From: Methylophaga thalassica MP
GTDB taxonomy: Bacteria > Pseudomonadota > Gammaproteobacteria > Nitrosococcales > Methylophagaceae
Reading direction: 5' to 3'
NCBI RefSeq assembly: GCF_000214595.1
Contig: NZ_AFIG01000001.1
Location: forward strand, 1,840,382 to 1,904,381
DNA length: 64,000 nt
The notes beneath the pieces are model-generated. The model was not told where the DNA came from. It made no database searches and saw only the letters and a program-made list of their open reading frames with translations. This document shows positions 1 to 7,873 of the stretch, in pieces. The first letter of the stretch is position 1. Each line of letters starts with the position of its first letter. The position numbers were made by a program, and so were the translations under genes.

Positions 1-443
1 AACTCAACAATCTTGAAGCCACATCTATTAACGTAAAAGTGAATGTTACGTTTCTCAAAATACGGAGTAACGGTTTCCCAGGTTTTGGTGCTTGGGTATT
101 CTCTTTCGATCGCTTTCCAGGCTTGGAGCCCTAGCCCCCGACTCTGCCAATCGGTCGAGATGAAGAAAAACGACAACGAGTTTCGATTGCTTGTTTCGTC
201 GATTACCACAACCGCGCCTCCAACACGCTGATCATTGACCATTATCCAGTAGGTGACAGCTCCCTCACCCTTAACAGAACGCTCAATGTCTTCATCAGAA
301 GGAATTGGCTCCTCAAGCGGGTGACCTAAGTCCGCTTCCGCCGCAACCCAAAAAGAGCTTTGAAGAGCAACTTTGAACTCGCTGAAGGAGTTGGCGTTAG
401 CCTTTTGGAGTTTGACTATTCCAAAATCCTCATACTCACTCAT
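1..443 (-). CDS. GNAT-family N-acetyltransferase, 3' end cut by the window edge
   Basis: An open frame reads leftward from an ATG at 443 off the window edge (147 codons seen). The protein starts MSEYEDFGIV and carries the GNAT pattern: a central strand segment (VTYWIMVNDQRVGGAVVVID), then the acetyl-CoA-binding turn STDWQSRGLGLQAW, then a final segment with NRCGFKIVEF. Such proteins move an acetyl group from acetyl-CoA to an amine; the substrate cannot be read from sequence. It lies in the left cluster of small minus-strand genes and may be a gene cassette, but I found no convincing attC between it and its right neighbour. Confidence 0.8.
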   Translation of the reverse strand, partial: MSEYEDFGIVKLQKANANSFSEFKVALQSSFWVAAEADLGHPLEEPIPSDEDIERSVKGEGAVTYWIMVNDQRVGGAVVVIDETSNRNSLSFFFISTDWQSRGLGLQAWKAIEREYPSTKTWETVTPYFEKRNIHFYVNRCGFKIVE

Positions 444-622
444 CGACTTAACTTCCAACAAGTTTCATTAGACCTAAATTTCAACTAAGTTTCACCTTTC
501 TATCAGGAATCATGAGAGAACTATCAAATTTCCAGGAATTATGCATCATAAAAAGCTCTGTCAGATTGCTACTCAACACTGCTTTTATCATTATTATCAC
601 GTGGGTGAAGCTCTGACTCTAT

Positions 623-1189
623 CTACTTCGCGACTTCTTGTTTGTCTTTACGTTTTACCATCTGCCTTGTATTAATATCTTTTGGATAAACGCAAGTGCC
701 CGTATTGTGCTTCAGCACAAATGCTCGTTTCGCCCCAACAGGGTGTTTACTCGGTGCATGAATCACTGCCGCACTCAACTCCAGGCATTCAACGTCTTCC
801 AGTGAAGCGTTTAAACCTATTTCATTTTGAGTCTTTTCAATAATATCTCGAAACGTACCTAAAATCAGATAACCGCCATTCAGCAATGGCCCTTGACGTA
901 AGGTTTGCTGAACGTCCTGCTCGGTCACGTTTATGCGTTCAAATTCCGTCACAGCAAGCTTATGCTCCTCCCCGGACGTCATTTTTATCACCGCTTGTAC
1001 GCAAACTACATGAACAGGTCGCTCCCCCATATTCACTAATAAACATAAAGCATCAGGGTTTTCATTTTGAGCATGGTGAAAAATAAGATATGGCCGATTA
1101 TTACGGCGATATTGACTAAGAATTAACTGTAAATAGACAAGCCAAATAATGGCCATAACAGCAGAGCTGATGGGGCCAATATACTCCAT
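623..1189 (-). CDS. Hypothetical protein with one N-terminal membrane segment
   Basis: The 188-residue protein is not recognised. Residues about 5-25 form a hydrophobic helix (SSAVMAIIWLVYLQLILSQY) followed by basic residues (RRNNRP), so the rest is probably cytoplasmic. The soluble part looks like mixed alpha/beta and has no catalytic motif I know. A strong Shine-Dalgarno (GGAGGAGG) lies just upstream of the ATG at 1189. The 179 bp on its left and 217 bp on its right hold no gene. It may be a cassette, but its flanking attC sites are not evident. Confidence 0.6.
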   Translation of the reverse strand: MEYIGPISSAVMAIIWLVYLQLILSQYRRNNRPYLIFHHAQNENPDALCLLVNMGERPVHVVCVQAVIKMTSGEEHKLAVTEFERINVTEQDVQQTLRQGPLLNGGYLILGTFRDIIEKTQNEIGLNASLEDVECLELSAAVIHAPSKHPVGAKRAFVLKHNTGTCVYPKDINTRQMVKRKDKQEVAK

Positions 1190-1305
1190 AGATTCTCCTC
1201 CTCCGTGGGAAATTGGTGTTTAGAGGAGTACAGACTGAGAGCTCAGTGATGAGTTTCATTTAGTAAATTGATGAGGTGTATGCGTTGATAACTAATAGGA
1301 AAAAA

Positions 1306-1330
1306 TTAAGTTTGCTGACCCCTTGATTTA
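1306..1330. repeat. Short palindrome-ended repeat, copy 1
   Basis: A ~25-bp element with near-complementary ends around GTTTGCTGACCCC, closing in CTTGATT. The same element occurs at 2006-2031 and, slightly diverged, at 9580-9604, always in the cassette regions. It resembles the small mobile repeats often seen near Y1/IS200-like (RAYT) transposases, but no transposase is present here. The rest of 1190-1406 shows no gene. Confidence 0.6.
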
Positions 1331-1406
1331 GAGCATCCCTAAGCAACCTGTTAACCCAAGGAGACAATCAAGTTTACTGTTTCTGTTTATTTGGAGAACA
1401 CTTAAG

Positions 1407-1937
1407 CTATTGAGCATTAAGAACCGTCATTCTTTCTATAAAGGGATATTTTTTCATTAGATCTGGATACAGATTTTCCAGCTCTTTTTTTATATTTGCC
1501 GTATCGTTCGTAACCCAAAATTTACCTGCAGCACTAAAGGCACCTAGTTCAAGCTCTGAATTAAGATCACCAATGTATAAAATAGTACCCGGTTCAACCT
1601 TAAAGCCATATGTCCGGTCGAAATCGAGCCGTCTGTTTCCAAAACCAAGATGCGACCATCTATAGTTTCCAACCGGTAGTATGATGACTTTTAAATCATT
1701 TGACCTAGTCATTACAAACTTACCACTATTTACATTTAAATCAGCCTTGCCAAAAATAAATTCAAGATTGGCTAAAAGTGGATTGTCGTAACCTTTCCAG
1801 TTTGATCGTAGCTTAGTAACAACTATCCCCTCTCCCTCCGACAATGATTGACCAGTTGAGATATTCTTAGGCGCAGAAACACAACTACTTAGCCCTACGC
1901 TTAGAGCAATCGCTAATAGAAACTTTTTGATATTCAT
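1407..1937 (-). CDS. Putative lipoprotein
   Basis: The 176-residue protein begins MNIKKFLLAIALSVGLSSCVSAP: a basic n-region, a hydrophobic core and the lipobox LSSC, so it should be lipidated at Cys19 and anchored in a membrane. Residue +2 is Val, which does not retain it in the inner membrane, so the outer membrane is likely. The mature part is mainly beta and unrecognised. It may be one member of the left cassette cluster. The short repeat at 2006-2031 sits just upstream of its start. Confidence 0.65.
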   Translation of the reverse strand: MNIKKFLLAIALSVGLSSCVSAPKNISTGQSLSEGEGIVVTKLRSNWKGYDNPLLANLEFIFGKADLNVNSGKFVMTRSNDLKVIILPVGNYRWSHLGFGNRRLDFDRTYGFKVEPGTILYIGDLNSELELGAFSAAGKFWVTNDTANIKKELENLYPDLMKKYPFIERMTVLNAQ

Positions 1938-2005
1938 TTTATGAACTTCATCCTTGCCAATTAATGACTATTAGTCAAAACAGAAAACAGTACCTAATAA
2001 ATGAT

Positions 2006-2031
2006 AAATCAAGTTTGCTGACCCCTTGATT
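2006..2031. repeat. Short palindrome-ended repeat, copy 2
   Basis: This copy has perfect 7-bp inverted ends (AATCAAG and CTTGATT) around TTTGCTGACCC. It matches the element at 1306-1330 almost exactly and the one at 9580-9604 with a few changes. A third CTTGATT follows within 12 bp, so the element may be partly duplicated here. Confidence 0.65.
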
Positions 2032-2042
2032 CTCTCTTGATT

Positions 2043-2078
2043 TCTATAACGCCTCAAACAGGGGTGCTCGTTAGCACG
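2043..2078 (-). other. Candidate short attC recombination site
   Basis: Read on the minus strand, the site runs from GTGCTAAC, overlapping the stop codon of the gene ending at 2071, to GCGTTATAG. The ends TAACG and CGTTA can pair, and an inner CC(N5)GG stem is possible. This is short for an attC (about 35 nt), so the call is tentative. Its place at the 3' end of a small gene fits the cassette pattern. Confidence 0.4.
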
Positions 2079-2451
2079 TCCCGTCCGTAGCCCCTTGCTG
2101 CTTTGATTTATTATGTGTGACACCCTTTACAGTGCCATAGACTGACAAAGTTACGATACAAGACAATGTAACGAGCATGGGACGTACACCTATTGTTGAT
2201 GACACAATGAAATCTAAAAATATCGTAAATGGAATCAAAGCAAATGATACTGGGAACCACCAGCGTCCCCAAAAGCCGGATGCCCATGTAACAACTAGAA
2301 CGGAAAAAACAGCAGATACTGATGCCAACAGCGGGATTTCTAAACTTACTGCTTCCGCGTCGGATAAACCTATAACTATAAATAGAAGGCTAAAAAAATA
2401 CACCACTACAAAAGGCGCAGCGATAAATATCAATTTTAGAAACCTACTCAT
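2071..2451 (-). CDS. Small integral membrane protein, probable integron cassette gene
   Basis: The 126-residue protein is hydrophobic, with about four membrane segments (residues roughly 5-28, 36-58, 64-82 and 88-108) and a short hydrophilic C-terminus (HNKSKQQGATDGTC). No family was recognised. It is on the minus strand, with an attC-like sequence overlapping its stop codon, which is how cassette genes are arranged. A similar small membrane protein gene follows on the right, but the two do not look homologous. Confidence 0.6.
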   Translation of the reverse strand: MSRFLKLIFIAAPFVVVYFFSLLFIVIGLSDAEAVSLEIPLLASVSAVFSVLVVTWASGFWGRWWFPVSFALIPFTIFLDFIVSSTIGVRPMLVTLSCIVTLSVYGTVKGVTHNKSKQQGATDGTC

Positions 2452-2465
2452 GCTCTATGCCTATG

Positions 2466-2564
2466 ACACATAACGCCTTGCTATGGGGCAACCGAAATGC
2501 AGTGTAGATTGTCCCGCGGAGGCTGCGCTTTTTTGCGGCCGGAGTGAACTTGAACAGCTTTTTA
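2466..2564 (-). other. Weak attC-like region
   Basis: This stretch lies between two cassette-like genes. It has a GTTATGTG core on the minus strand at its left end and GC-rich potential stems (around 2515-2550), but the opposite core next to the stop codon at 2562 reads ACATAAA rather than YAAC. It may be a decayed attC. Low confidence. Confidence 0.3.
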
Positions 2565-2882
2565 TGTGATTGCACTTTTTATAACCGCATAAATATTGTT
2601 GTGACTAACCCACATCATTGAGGGTATGACGAAAAAAAATAATGTGAAGCAACCAATGCTAAGAGACCATACATAATCATTTTTTACCCATTTAAATAGC
2701 TCTGCATTGGAATAAAACAATAGCAAAAAATAAATGGCACAAAGGAAAATGAATATGATCCCGAAGAGCCACCATGGCAACGGGTTAATGACCATTGCTA
2801 CAAATGGTGCCAACAACAACCAAGCCATGACAATGACTAAGTTCTGAAAAGACACTTTAAGAATAGATGTCAAAGCTTTCAT
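2562..2882 (-). CDS. Small integral membrane protein, probable cassette gene
   Basis: The 106-residue protein has three predicted membrane segments (about residues 12-32, 37-57 and 72-92), separated by short polar loops. It is Trp- and Phe-rich and not recognised. A good attC-like sequence lies directly upstream (2891-2964), belonging to the cassette on its right, and a weaker one at its own 3' end. Orientation matches all neighbours. Confidence 0.6.
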   Translation of the reverse strand: MKALTSILKVSFQNLVIVMAWLLLAPFVAMVINPLPWWLFGIIFIFLCAIYFLLLFYSNAELFKWVKNDYVWSLSIGCFTLFFFVIPSMMWVSHNNIYAVIKSAIT

Positions 2883-2890
2883 GATTATTT

Positions 2891-2964
2891 ACACATAACG
2901 CCCGCATTTGCGGCTGGTTTGGAGCGCAGCGGAAAACCAGTCCGACAACATGCGCTTGTTAAAG
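2891..2964 (-). other. attC recombination site of the 2965-3846 cassette
   Basis: On the minus strand the site runs from CTTTAACAAGCGCAT to ATGCGGGCGTTATGTGT. The outer cores (YTTTAAC and GTTATGT), the nearly complementary inner boxes (GCGCAT against ATGCGGGC) and an imperfect central stem (ACTGGTTTTCCGC with GCTCCAAACCAGC) are the hallmarks of an attC that folds as a hairpin. It abuts the stop codon of the gene on its right. Confidence 0.75.
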
Positions 2965-3846
2965 CTATTTTTTGATGCCTTCATACATGTTACCTATAAC
3001 TTCAAATTTACTTGAGTCATACTCTCTATTTATGGGGAGCGTTTCCAAACCCTCTAGCCAAGGCCATAATGGGTTTGTTTTATTCTCTTCGGCGTGTGAG
3101 TCATGAAAGAAGGTAATTAGCTCAACTGGTGATCTGCATACGCTGAAGATACTTGGTTTAAAATAGACCTTATAGAACTCCGTGTGAGAAATACTCTTTT
3201 GGTGAATAATCTCGTTTCTATACGATTCTAAATTTAGGAAATTCCCCCACCACTTTTGAGAGTCAATTTTGTTTGTGTTATAGATTCCTGTAAGGATTGA
3301 CTTCACTTTGGTTCTAAGTGGCAACCAGCGCTCAATCGCTTTTTTGTCATAGATTTCAGATATACCTTTACTATTTTTTTCAGCGGTGTATTCGTAGTTA
3401 TCAGGGATGCTCAAATTCACGAATGCTTCTAATGCGGTATAACCGAACACAATCGATGTTTGGATGCTTTCAAGGAAATCGCAAACCAAAGAAGATGCAT
3501 TGTCCATCATCTCCTTTCGATCCCCAGTCATTTTCGCCAAGTCGAGTTCTATTTCTTTATTAGAAAAATACTTCGAGTGTATTTTCTTCGCTTCTTGTAG
3601 TGACTTATCACTCACAGAAAGGAGCAGAGCTATGTTGTTTGGTACAAAGTAAGTGATATTGCTCTTTTTGTTCAGGGATACCTTATCAATATCCTGAATG
3701 AGCATACTGCCTTTTAGTGCATCGCCTTCATATGATTGGTGGCAAACAGGTTTCATCAATCGGTTATCAACGAGACGATATCTATCAGGTGTGGTGCCTA
3801 CCACTAACCCTTGCTTTCCATCAGTCACTTTTTTCTTCTTTGACAT
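2965..3846 (-). CDS. Hypothetical protein with a HEPN-like RxxxxH motif, cassette gene
   Basis: The 293-residue protein is largely helical after residue 85. Two features recall HEPN domains: a helix with FGYTALEAFVNLSIP, the usual first HEPN helix pattern, and YRNEIIHQ near residue 220, which contains Arg-x4-His, the RNase motif of many HEPN toxins and defence nucleases. No antitoxin partner is adjacent on the same strand. It is the rightmost gene of the left cassette cluster, starting 20 bp from the boundary with the long repeat. The HEPN assignment is inference from motif and helix pattern only; function as an RNase is unproven. Confidence 0.5.
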   Translation of the reverse strand: MSKKKKVTDGKQGLVVGTTPDRYRLVDNRLMKPVCHQSYEGDALKGSMLIQDIDKVSLNKKSNITYFVPNNIALLLSVSDKSLQEAKKIHSKYFSNKEIELDLAKMTGDRKEMMDNASSLVCDFLESIQTSIVFGYTALEAFVNLSIPDNYEYTAEKNSKGISEIYDKKAIERWLPLRTKVKSILTGIYNTNKIDSQKWWGNFLNLESYRNEIIHQKSISHTEFYKVYFKPSIFSVCRSPVELITFFHDSHAEENKTNPLWPWLEGLETLPINREYDSSKFEVIGNMYEGIKK

Positions 3847-3865
3847 GGCACACTCTAAGAGGCTT

Positions 3866-4177
3866 TAACAGTGTCTTTTATGAAGCCTGTGGCTTCATAA
3901 TTCCGACTTAATATTTTCAAGCATTTGATTGTTAATAAAAATGTGATTAATTTTTTTGAAAAACAGAGCCAAAAAGTTGAAATGGGCTGGGAAAATAGAG
4001 CCATATTTTGATTCTCTTGGAAATGAATATTTCTCTGAGAAAAAGCGATATTCATATTGAACGCTCCATATTCTATGTCCCTTTAAATCCTTTACAAACT
4101 GATGTTTAAATCGCAATGCAATCTATTGATATTAGGTCAATATTTCATAGTTTTAATTGTTGAGCAACATTCAGAAG
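3866..4177. repeat. Long direct repeat, left copy, bordering the left cassette cluster
   Basis: This ~312-bp sequence recurs at 12105-12442. A stretch of 46 bp is identical (4099-4144 and 12364-12409), and the rest matches with scattered changes and one ~27-bp indel. The left border of both copies is TAACAGTGTC, which on the cassette strand is ...ACACT followed by GTTA. The copies stop matching immediately after this GTTA, the place where an integron integrase exchanges strands. No convincing gene was found inside. It may be an attI-like or terminal attC-like site with its flank, or simply sequence downstream of the HPP gene that was duplicated. Confidence 0.8.
3878..3900. other. Perfect 10-bp hairpin at the repeat border
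   Basis: TTATGAAGCC and GGCTTCATAA form a perfect 10-bp stem around a TGT loop, 12 bp from the cassette boundary triplet. It is conserved exactly in the right copy (12117-12139). It lacks a T-tract on either strand, so it is not a normal terminator. It could be the folded core of a recombination site. Confidence 0.55.
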
Positions 4178-4204
4178 GATCGAGCGATAAATATGTGATG
4201 TTCG

Positions 4205-5164
4205 CTAGCTCAATCTCAACCAGCGGCCATTTTGTTCGTAGACTTCAAATTTGGCCCATTGACGGAAGGCTTCGCGTTCTAGCATTCCAGTGTTGTATAG
4301 GTCATTACCGGCTACGTTTTTGTAGATAACCACATCATTTTTACTGCCTTCTTTGCCTTCATCTATCACGCGGCGAACAGCCCATGTGTGACCAATTTTG
4401 CCATTGCTGTAGAACTTGCCTGTGCTGATTTTTTCTGGATGCTCGATATGCAGTAAGGCATTTTGTTTGGCTTTTTCGAGGAGTTCACTTAAGCCTTCTT
4501 CGGTTAAATCCACAAAGGAATCCATCTCGCGAATAGCGGCATTAAAGTCTTCGGTAGTCAGAGCAACGTCTTCCGATGGTAAATTTACATGAGTAGCTTC
4601 TTTAGTCTGCCTGGATAAATGGACTGGGTAGCGTCGCCAGTGAAATAAGGCATTAAAGATAATCGCCACCATGAGGATAGCGATGACATTCACCAACACA
4701 GGGAAGAGCAAATAGCTGTAGCCCAGTTGTGTAATACCAGCCCCGCCCATAACAGCATTTAAAGCAGTGGCACCACCTGGTGGATGTATGCAACGGGTGT
4801 AATACATCAGCCCCACCGCCAAACCCACGGCAATAGCGGCTGCGAGTGGCGTGGCACCAAGAAGATATTGGCAGGTCACACCCACGGCGGCAGAGATTAG
4901 ATGACCTGCAATCACTTGCCATGGTTGTGATAAGGCACCATGAGGGACAGCAAACACCAATACGGCAGTGGCACCAAAAGAGGCAATAATCAATAACTCT
5001 GAACCCGCACTGATTGCAATATGCTGTGACAGCCATTTTGTCATCAGAATGGTCACTAGAATACCGACCATCGCCCCGAATGCTGAGATCACTTTTTCAC
5101 TATGGCTGGTTCTGTTTTTCTCAATCCCCAGCCATAGCATAAGTCGTTTTAAAGCATGCTTCAT
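4205..5164 (-). CDS. HPP-family integral membrane protein with C-terminal extension
   Basis: The 319-residue protein has an N-terminal HPP domain (residues about 20-180) with several membrane helices and the signature CIHPPGGATA near residue 125. The C-terminal ~120 residues are soluble and include a compact segment with GKIGHTWAVRRVIDEG. HPP proteins in plants and cyanobacteria have been linked to nitrite transport; that role here is inference, though the neighbours (NnrS, Hmp, NorR) handle nitrogen oxides. It is the last gene of a minus-strand set, after nnrS. A 25-bp palindrome lies just upstream of the start (5186-5210). A decayed piece of a second HPP gene lies at 12402-12584. Confidence 0.8.
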   Translation of the reverse strand: MKHALKRLMLWLGIEKNRTSHSEKVISAFGAMVGILVTILMTKWLSQHIAISAGSELLIIASFGATAVLVFAVPHGALSQPWQVIAGHLISAAVGVTCQYLLGATPLAAAIAVGLAVGLMYYTRCIHPPGGATALNAVMGGAGITQLGYSYLLFPVLVNVIAILMVAIIFNALFHWRRYPVHLSRQTKEATHVNLPSEDVALTTEDFNAAIREMDSFVDLTEEGLSELLEKAKQNALLHIEHPEKISTGKFYSNGKIGHTWAVRRVIDEGKEGSKNDVVIYKNVAGNDLYNTGMLEREAFRQWAKFEVYEQNGRWLRLS

Positions 5165-5185
5165 AAATTAAAATCACGGGATACA

Positions 5186-5210
5186 AAATAGGCATAAATT
5201 ATACCTATTT
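5186..5210. promoter_or_regulatory. 12-1-12 palindromic operator upstream of the HPP gene
   Basis: AAATAGGCATAA, one A, then TTATACCTATTT: a near-perfect inverted repeat with one mismatched pair. It lies 22-46 bp upstream of the HPP start codon. The size and AT-rich symmetry resemble sites of Rrf2-type repressors such as NsrR (11-1-11), which would suit this NO-related locus, but the bases do not match a consensus well enough to name the regulator. Confidence 0.55.
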
Positions 5211-5245
5211 AAATCATCCTCATATAGCAACAGGTTTTATCGAGC

Positions 5246-6430
5246 TCACCCCTTTCTCTCGGCGAATAAAATGGGCGTGTATTGATACAGAAAAATACTG
5301 TATGCCAACACCCATAGCAGAATACTGAGCCATAGACTCAATAAACTGGCTGAAAAGATGGTAAACATCAGTGTTCTCACTAAGCCGGCTATCAACACGC
5401 AGATGAAAGCGATTTTAATCTTTGAAGACGCGATAATGGGTCTGCCAGTATGACCGAGTGAGACTCGTGACATCATGCTTAAAATAAGTCCGCCCATGCC
5501 GCCGACCGTTAACGTATGTAGGGCATCATTCATGCTGATATCACCACCTGCATAATGATAGGCCAGCAGACTAAACCCAAGAGGAATACACCAGTAACTC
5601 AAGTGTAATGACCATAATAACGGGTGAGATAAGGTAGTAAAAAACCGCCAGCAAGCACACCTTATTGCAGTGAGACATGCTGATATCACTAGCATTACGG
5701 CCAGAACACCAGCCGGTATCCACGTTTGTAATTGCAGGAAAAACACCGCCACAATTAACCAGACAGAAAACAGCGCTGTCCTGTCCAGCCATATCCAACG
5801 AGGTCTGGCTGGAATCTGCGTGGTGTTAGCCGTAAACATCGGAATAATACGGCCACCAATGACTGCCATCATCAGCGTAATCAGAAATACGGCTGAATAA
5901 AGACTGTTGCTTGCCGTTTCAAACTGCTGCAACTGATTGGATAGATGGAAATTAATATTAGTAAAAATCAGTAGCAGCAACACTAGGACTGCAAAGTAAT
6001 TACGCGTTTGTTTCTTTTGATAAATCAATTTGGCTAAGAAAATAGCTGCATAAATAAAAAAACTGCTATCCAGCAATAGCACTAACCAGGATGGCAAGCT
6101 AACTGCTGGCCACATCGCAATACGGCCTACAAGCCAACAACCGACTAATAAAGCACATTGCTTACCATAAATGGAGCGTAAACCTGTCCAGGTTTGGACG
6201 GCCGTTAATAAAAAGCCAACCAACACCGCACCGACAAAACCAAACATCATTTCATGACCATGCCAGAGTGTGGCCGGCAATGCATTACTCGGATTTACCC
6301 AACCATTCCATACACCTCCCCAATAAAGCAGAGCGATGATGCCAAACAGACTAGCCAATAAAAATAAAGGCCTGAAAGCGAGATCGAACACAGGCTGTGA
6401 AAAAAACGCACGGCAGGATTTTATAGGCAT
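5246..6430 (-). CDS. nnrS: NnrS-family haem-copper membrane protein
   Basis: The 394-residue protein has about twelve membrane helices and the NnrS layout: an early FDLAFRPLFLLASLFG segment, LWHGHEMMFGFVGAVLVGFLLTA (with the conserved His pair) near residue 55, and GGMGGLILSMMSRVSLGHTGR near residue 315. NnrS proteins bind haem and copper and protect cells from nitrosative stress. It follows hmp after 57 bp and precedes the HPP gene by 81 bp, all on the minus strand under divergent norR. A GC-rich hairpin lies between hmp and nnrS, so it may also have its own promoter. The full family length is present. Confidence 0.88.
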   Translation of the reverse strand: MPIKSCRAFFSQPVFDLAFRPLFLLASLFGIIALLYWGGVWNGWVNPSNALPATLWHGHEMMFGFVGAVLVGFLLTAVQTWTGLRSIYGKQCALLVGCWLVGRIAMWPAVSLPSWLVLLLDSSFFIYAAIFLAKLIYQKKQTRNYFAVLVLLLLIFTNINFHLSNQLQQFETASNSLYSAVFLITLMMAVIGGRIIPMFTANTTQIPARPRWIWLDRTALFSVWLIVAVFFLQLQTWIPAGVLAVMLVISACLTAIRCACWRFFTTLSHPLLWSLHLSYWCIPLGFSLLAYHYAGGDISMNDALHTLTVGGMGGLILSMMSRVSLGHTGRPIIASSKIKIAFICVLIAGLVRTLMFTIFSASLLSLWLSILLWVLAYSIFLYQYTPILFAERKG

Positions 6431-6456
6431 AAACAGATACCAAAAGATAAAACAGC

Positions 6457-6472
6457 GAGCCCTTTCGGGCTC
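6457..6472 (-). terminator. Small hairpin between hmp and nnrS
   Basis: GAGCCC and GGGCTC form a 6-bp stem with a GAAA tetraloop on the minus strand, followed by GCTGTTTTATCTTTT. The T-run is interrupted, so it is a weak terminator or an attenuating hairpin that could lower nnrS expression relative to hmp. Confidence 0.45.
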
Positions 6473-6487
6473 AGCTGTTGGGTGAGG

Positions 6488-7684
6488 TTAAATAATCTCG
6501 TCATGTGGGCCGAATGTTTCAAAATGAATACGCTCAGAAGGCACACCATTCACATGCAGTTGCAAGCGTACAAAGCGCATAAACTCCAGTGGGCCGCACA
6601 GATACACATCGACATTATTGAAATCGACTATGTCTCTGAGCAGGTTGATATCCATCAAGCCTAAATTGATATCATCTGACACATGGGTTTCTTCGCTATA
6701 CCAATAAAACTCATGCAGATTAGGCCGCGTCATTTTCAACGCCGCCAAACGCTGCTTAAATGAATGTTGCTGAGCGTTTTTGCAGGTATGTAAAAAGAAA
6801 ATATCGTGCTGATAAGCTTCATCACTAACTAATGTCTCCAGCATAGACATCATTGGCGTTAAGCCAACTCCGCCAGAAATCAACATCACCGGTCTGCTGG
6901 GTTGGGTTAAAAAGAAAGCGCCCGCCGGTGGCATTAATTCAACTGTGTCCCCCACTTCCACCTCATCATGCAGATGATTAGACACCATACCTTTTATAGG
7001 AGAACGCTCACGCTTCACACTAATGCGGTAATGATCAGGATGATATTTATCTGAGAGTGAATATTGGCGAATCTCAACATGCTCGGCATTATCAGGTTTC
7101 ACCCTGACAGCAATATACTGGCCCGGCTGATACTGTCTTATCGGCTGTCCATCCACCGGTTCAAAAATAAAACTGGTCACTAACTCAGACTCTTTGTTTT
7201 TGTCTTTGACTCGAAACGCTCTAGGTCCGGTCCAGCCACCCTGCTCTTCTCTACTGTATTGATAAAGCGCTTTTTCACGGTCGATTAATACCGTTGCCAA
7301 TAACTGATAGGCTTTTATCCAGGCTTCAGCCACATCATCGGTAAACTCATCGGGCGCTAACTCTCGTAAGGTTTCAATCAGATGATGACCAACAATCTGA
7401 TATTGCTCAGGCTGAATATCAAAACTGGTGTGTTTCTGTGCGATGCGCTCGACCAAATCACCTAGCTCAGCCAGGTTATCAATGTATTTGGCATAAGCCG
7501 CAACCGCGCTAAACAACGCAAATTGCTGACGACCGCTTTTTTGATTGCTCAAGTTAAAGATATCTTTTAGCTCTGGGTTAGCCGTAAACATACGCTGATA
7601 AAAATGATCAGTGACCGCTGTGCCGGCCCCTTCCAGTAAGGGAATGGTGCTTTTTACGATTTGAATAGTGCGTGTATCTAACAT
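6488..7684 (-). CDS. hmp: Flavohaemoglobin, nitric oxide dioxygenase
   Basis: The 398-residue protein has the full Hmp layout: a globin domain (residues 1-140, with the proximal-His helix around YQIVGHHLIETL), an FAD domain (about 150-265, RQYSLS and YRISVKRE) and an NAD domain (about 270-398, SGGVGLTPMMSMLE and the YLCGPLEFM motif). It oxidises NO to nitrate using O2 and NAD(P)H in the cytoplasm. It is divergent from norR, and the shared intergenic region holds a sigma-54 promoter aimed at hmp and NorR-type sites, so NO induction through NorR is expected. A GAGGA ribosome site precedes the ATG. Confidence 0.96.
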   Translation of the reverse strand: MLDTRTIQIVKSTIPLLEGAGTAVTDHFYQRMFTANPELKDIFNLSNQKSGRQQFALFSAVAAYAKYIDNLAELGDLVERIAQKHTSFDIQPEQYQIVGHHLIETLRELAPDEFTDDVAEAWIKAYQLLATVLIDREKALYQYSREEQGGWTGPRAFRVKDKNKESELVTSFIFEPVDGQPIRQYQPGQYIAVRVKPDNAEHVEIRQYSLSDKYHPDHYRISVKRERSPIKGMVSNHLHDEVEVGDTVELMPPAGAFFLTQPSRPVMLISGGVGLTPMMSMLETLVSDEAYQHDIFFLHTCKNAQQHSFKQRLAALKMTRPNLHEFYWYSEETHVSDDINLGLMDINLLRDIVDFNNVDVYLCGPLEFMRFVRLQLHVNGVPSERIHFETFGPHDEII

Positions 7685-7726
7685 GTTGTCCTCGCTGTGC
7701 TGTTTTTATGTATTGCTACTCACACA

Positions 7727-7744
7727 TTGCAGAAGCTATGCCAG
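7727..7744 (-). promoter_or_regulatory. Sigma-54 promoter of hmp
   Basis: On the minus strand TGGCATAGCTTCTGCA shows the -24 GG and -12 GC exactly 10 bp apart, close to the consensus TGGCACG-N4-TTGCW. The predicted start is near 7717, about 33 bp upstream of the hmp ATG. The NorR-type sites lie a further 33-90 bp upstream, the usual distance for an enhancer-binding activator. Confidence 0.8.
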
Positions 7745-7774
7745 ATAAACCTGCTTATATAATTCAATCACTTA

Positions 7775-7833
7775 GTCATATATAATTTATCAAACGTGTC
7801 GTTTTGACCTACATAACATTAAGTCATATTGAC
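7775..7833. promoter_or_regulatory. NorR binding-site array in the hmp-norR intergenic region
   Basis: Two sites fit the GT-N7-AC pattern of NorR enhancers: GTCGTTTTGAC (7798-7808) and GTCATATTGAC (7823-7833). A degenerate third, GTCATATATAA, is at 7775-7785. They are spaced 23-25 bp apart, resembling the three-site NorR enhancer known from E. coli norR-norV. Binding here is inferred from pattern and context. Confidence 0.75.
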
Positions 7834-7873
7834 CTACTCATGTTTTTATAACCTGATTAAAAAGAACAGCCTA

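Noticed and set aside
3878-3900. Hairpin at the repeat border taken as a terminator
   Set aside because: There is no T-tract on either strand, and its conservation next to the cassette junction fits a recombination-site role better.
3855-4116. Minus-strand frames of 66-73 codons in the left long repeat
   Set aside because: They have related frames in the right copy, but most base changes between copies alter the residues, and neither resembles an integrase or other protein; probably non-coding.
4126-4140. FNR-like TTGAT...GTCAA inside the long repeat
   Set aside because: The half-sites are 5 bp apart instead of 4, and no gene start lies at a suitable distance.
7829-7873. N-terminal extension of NorR from a TTG at 7829
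   Set aside because: The TTG lies inside a NorR-type site, and known NorR proteins start at the MSLN-equivalent position (7874).
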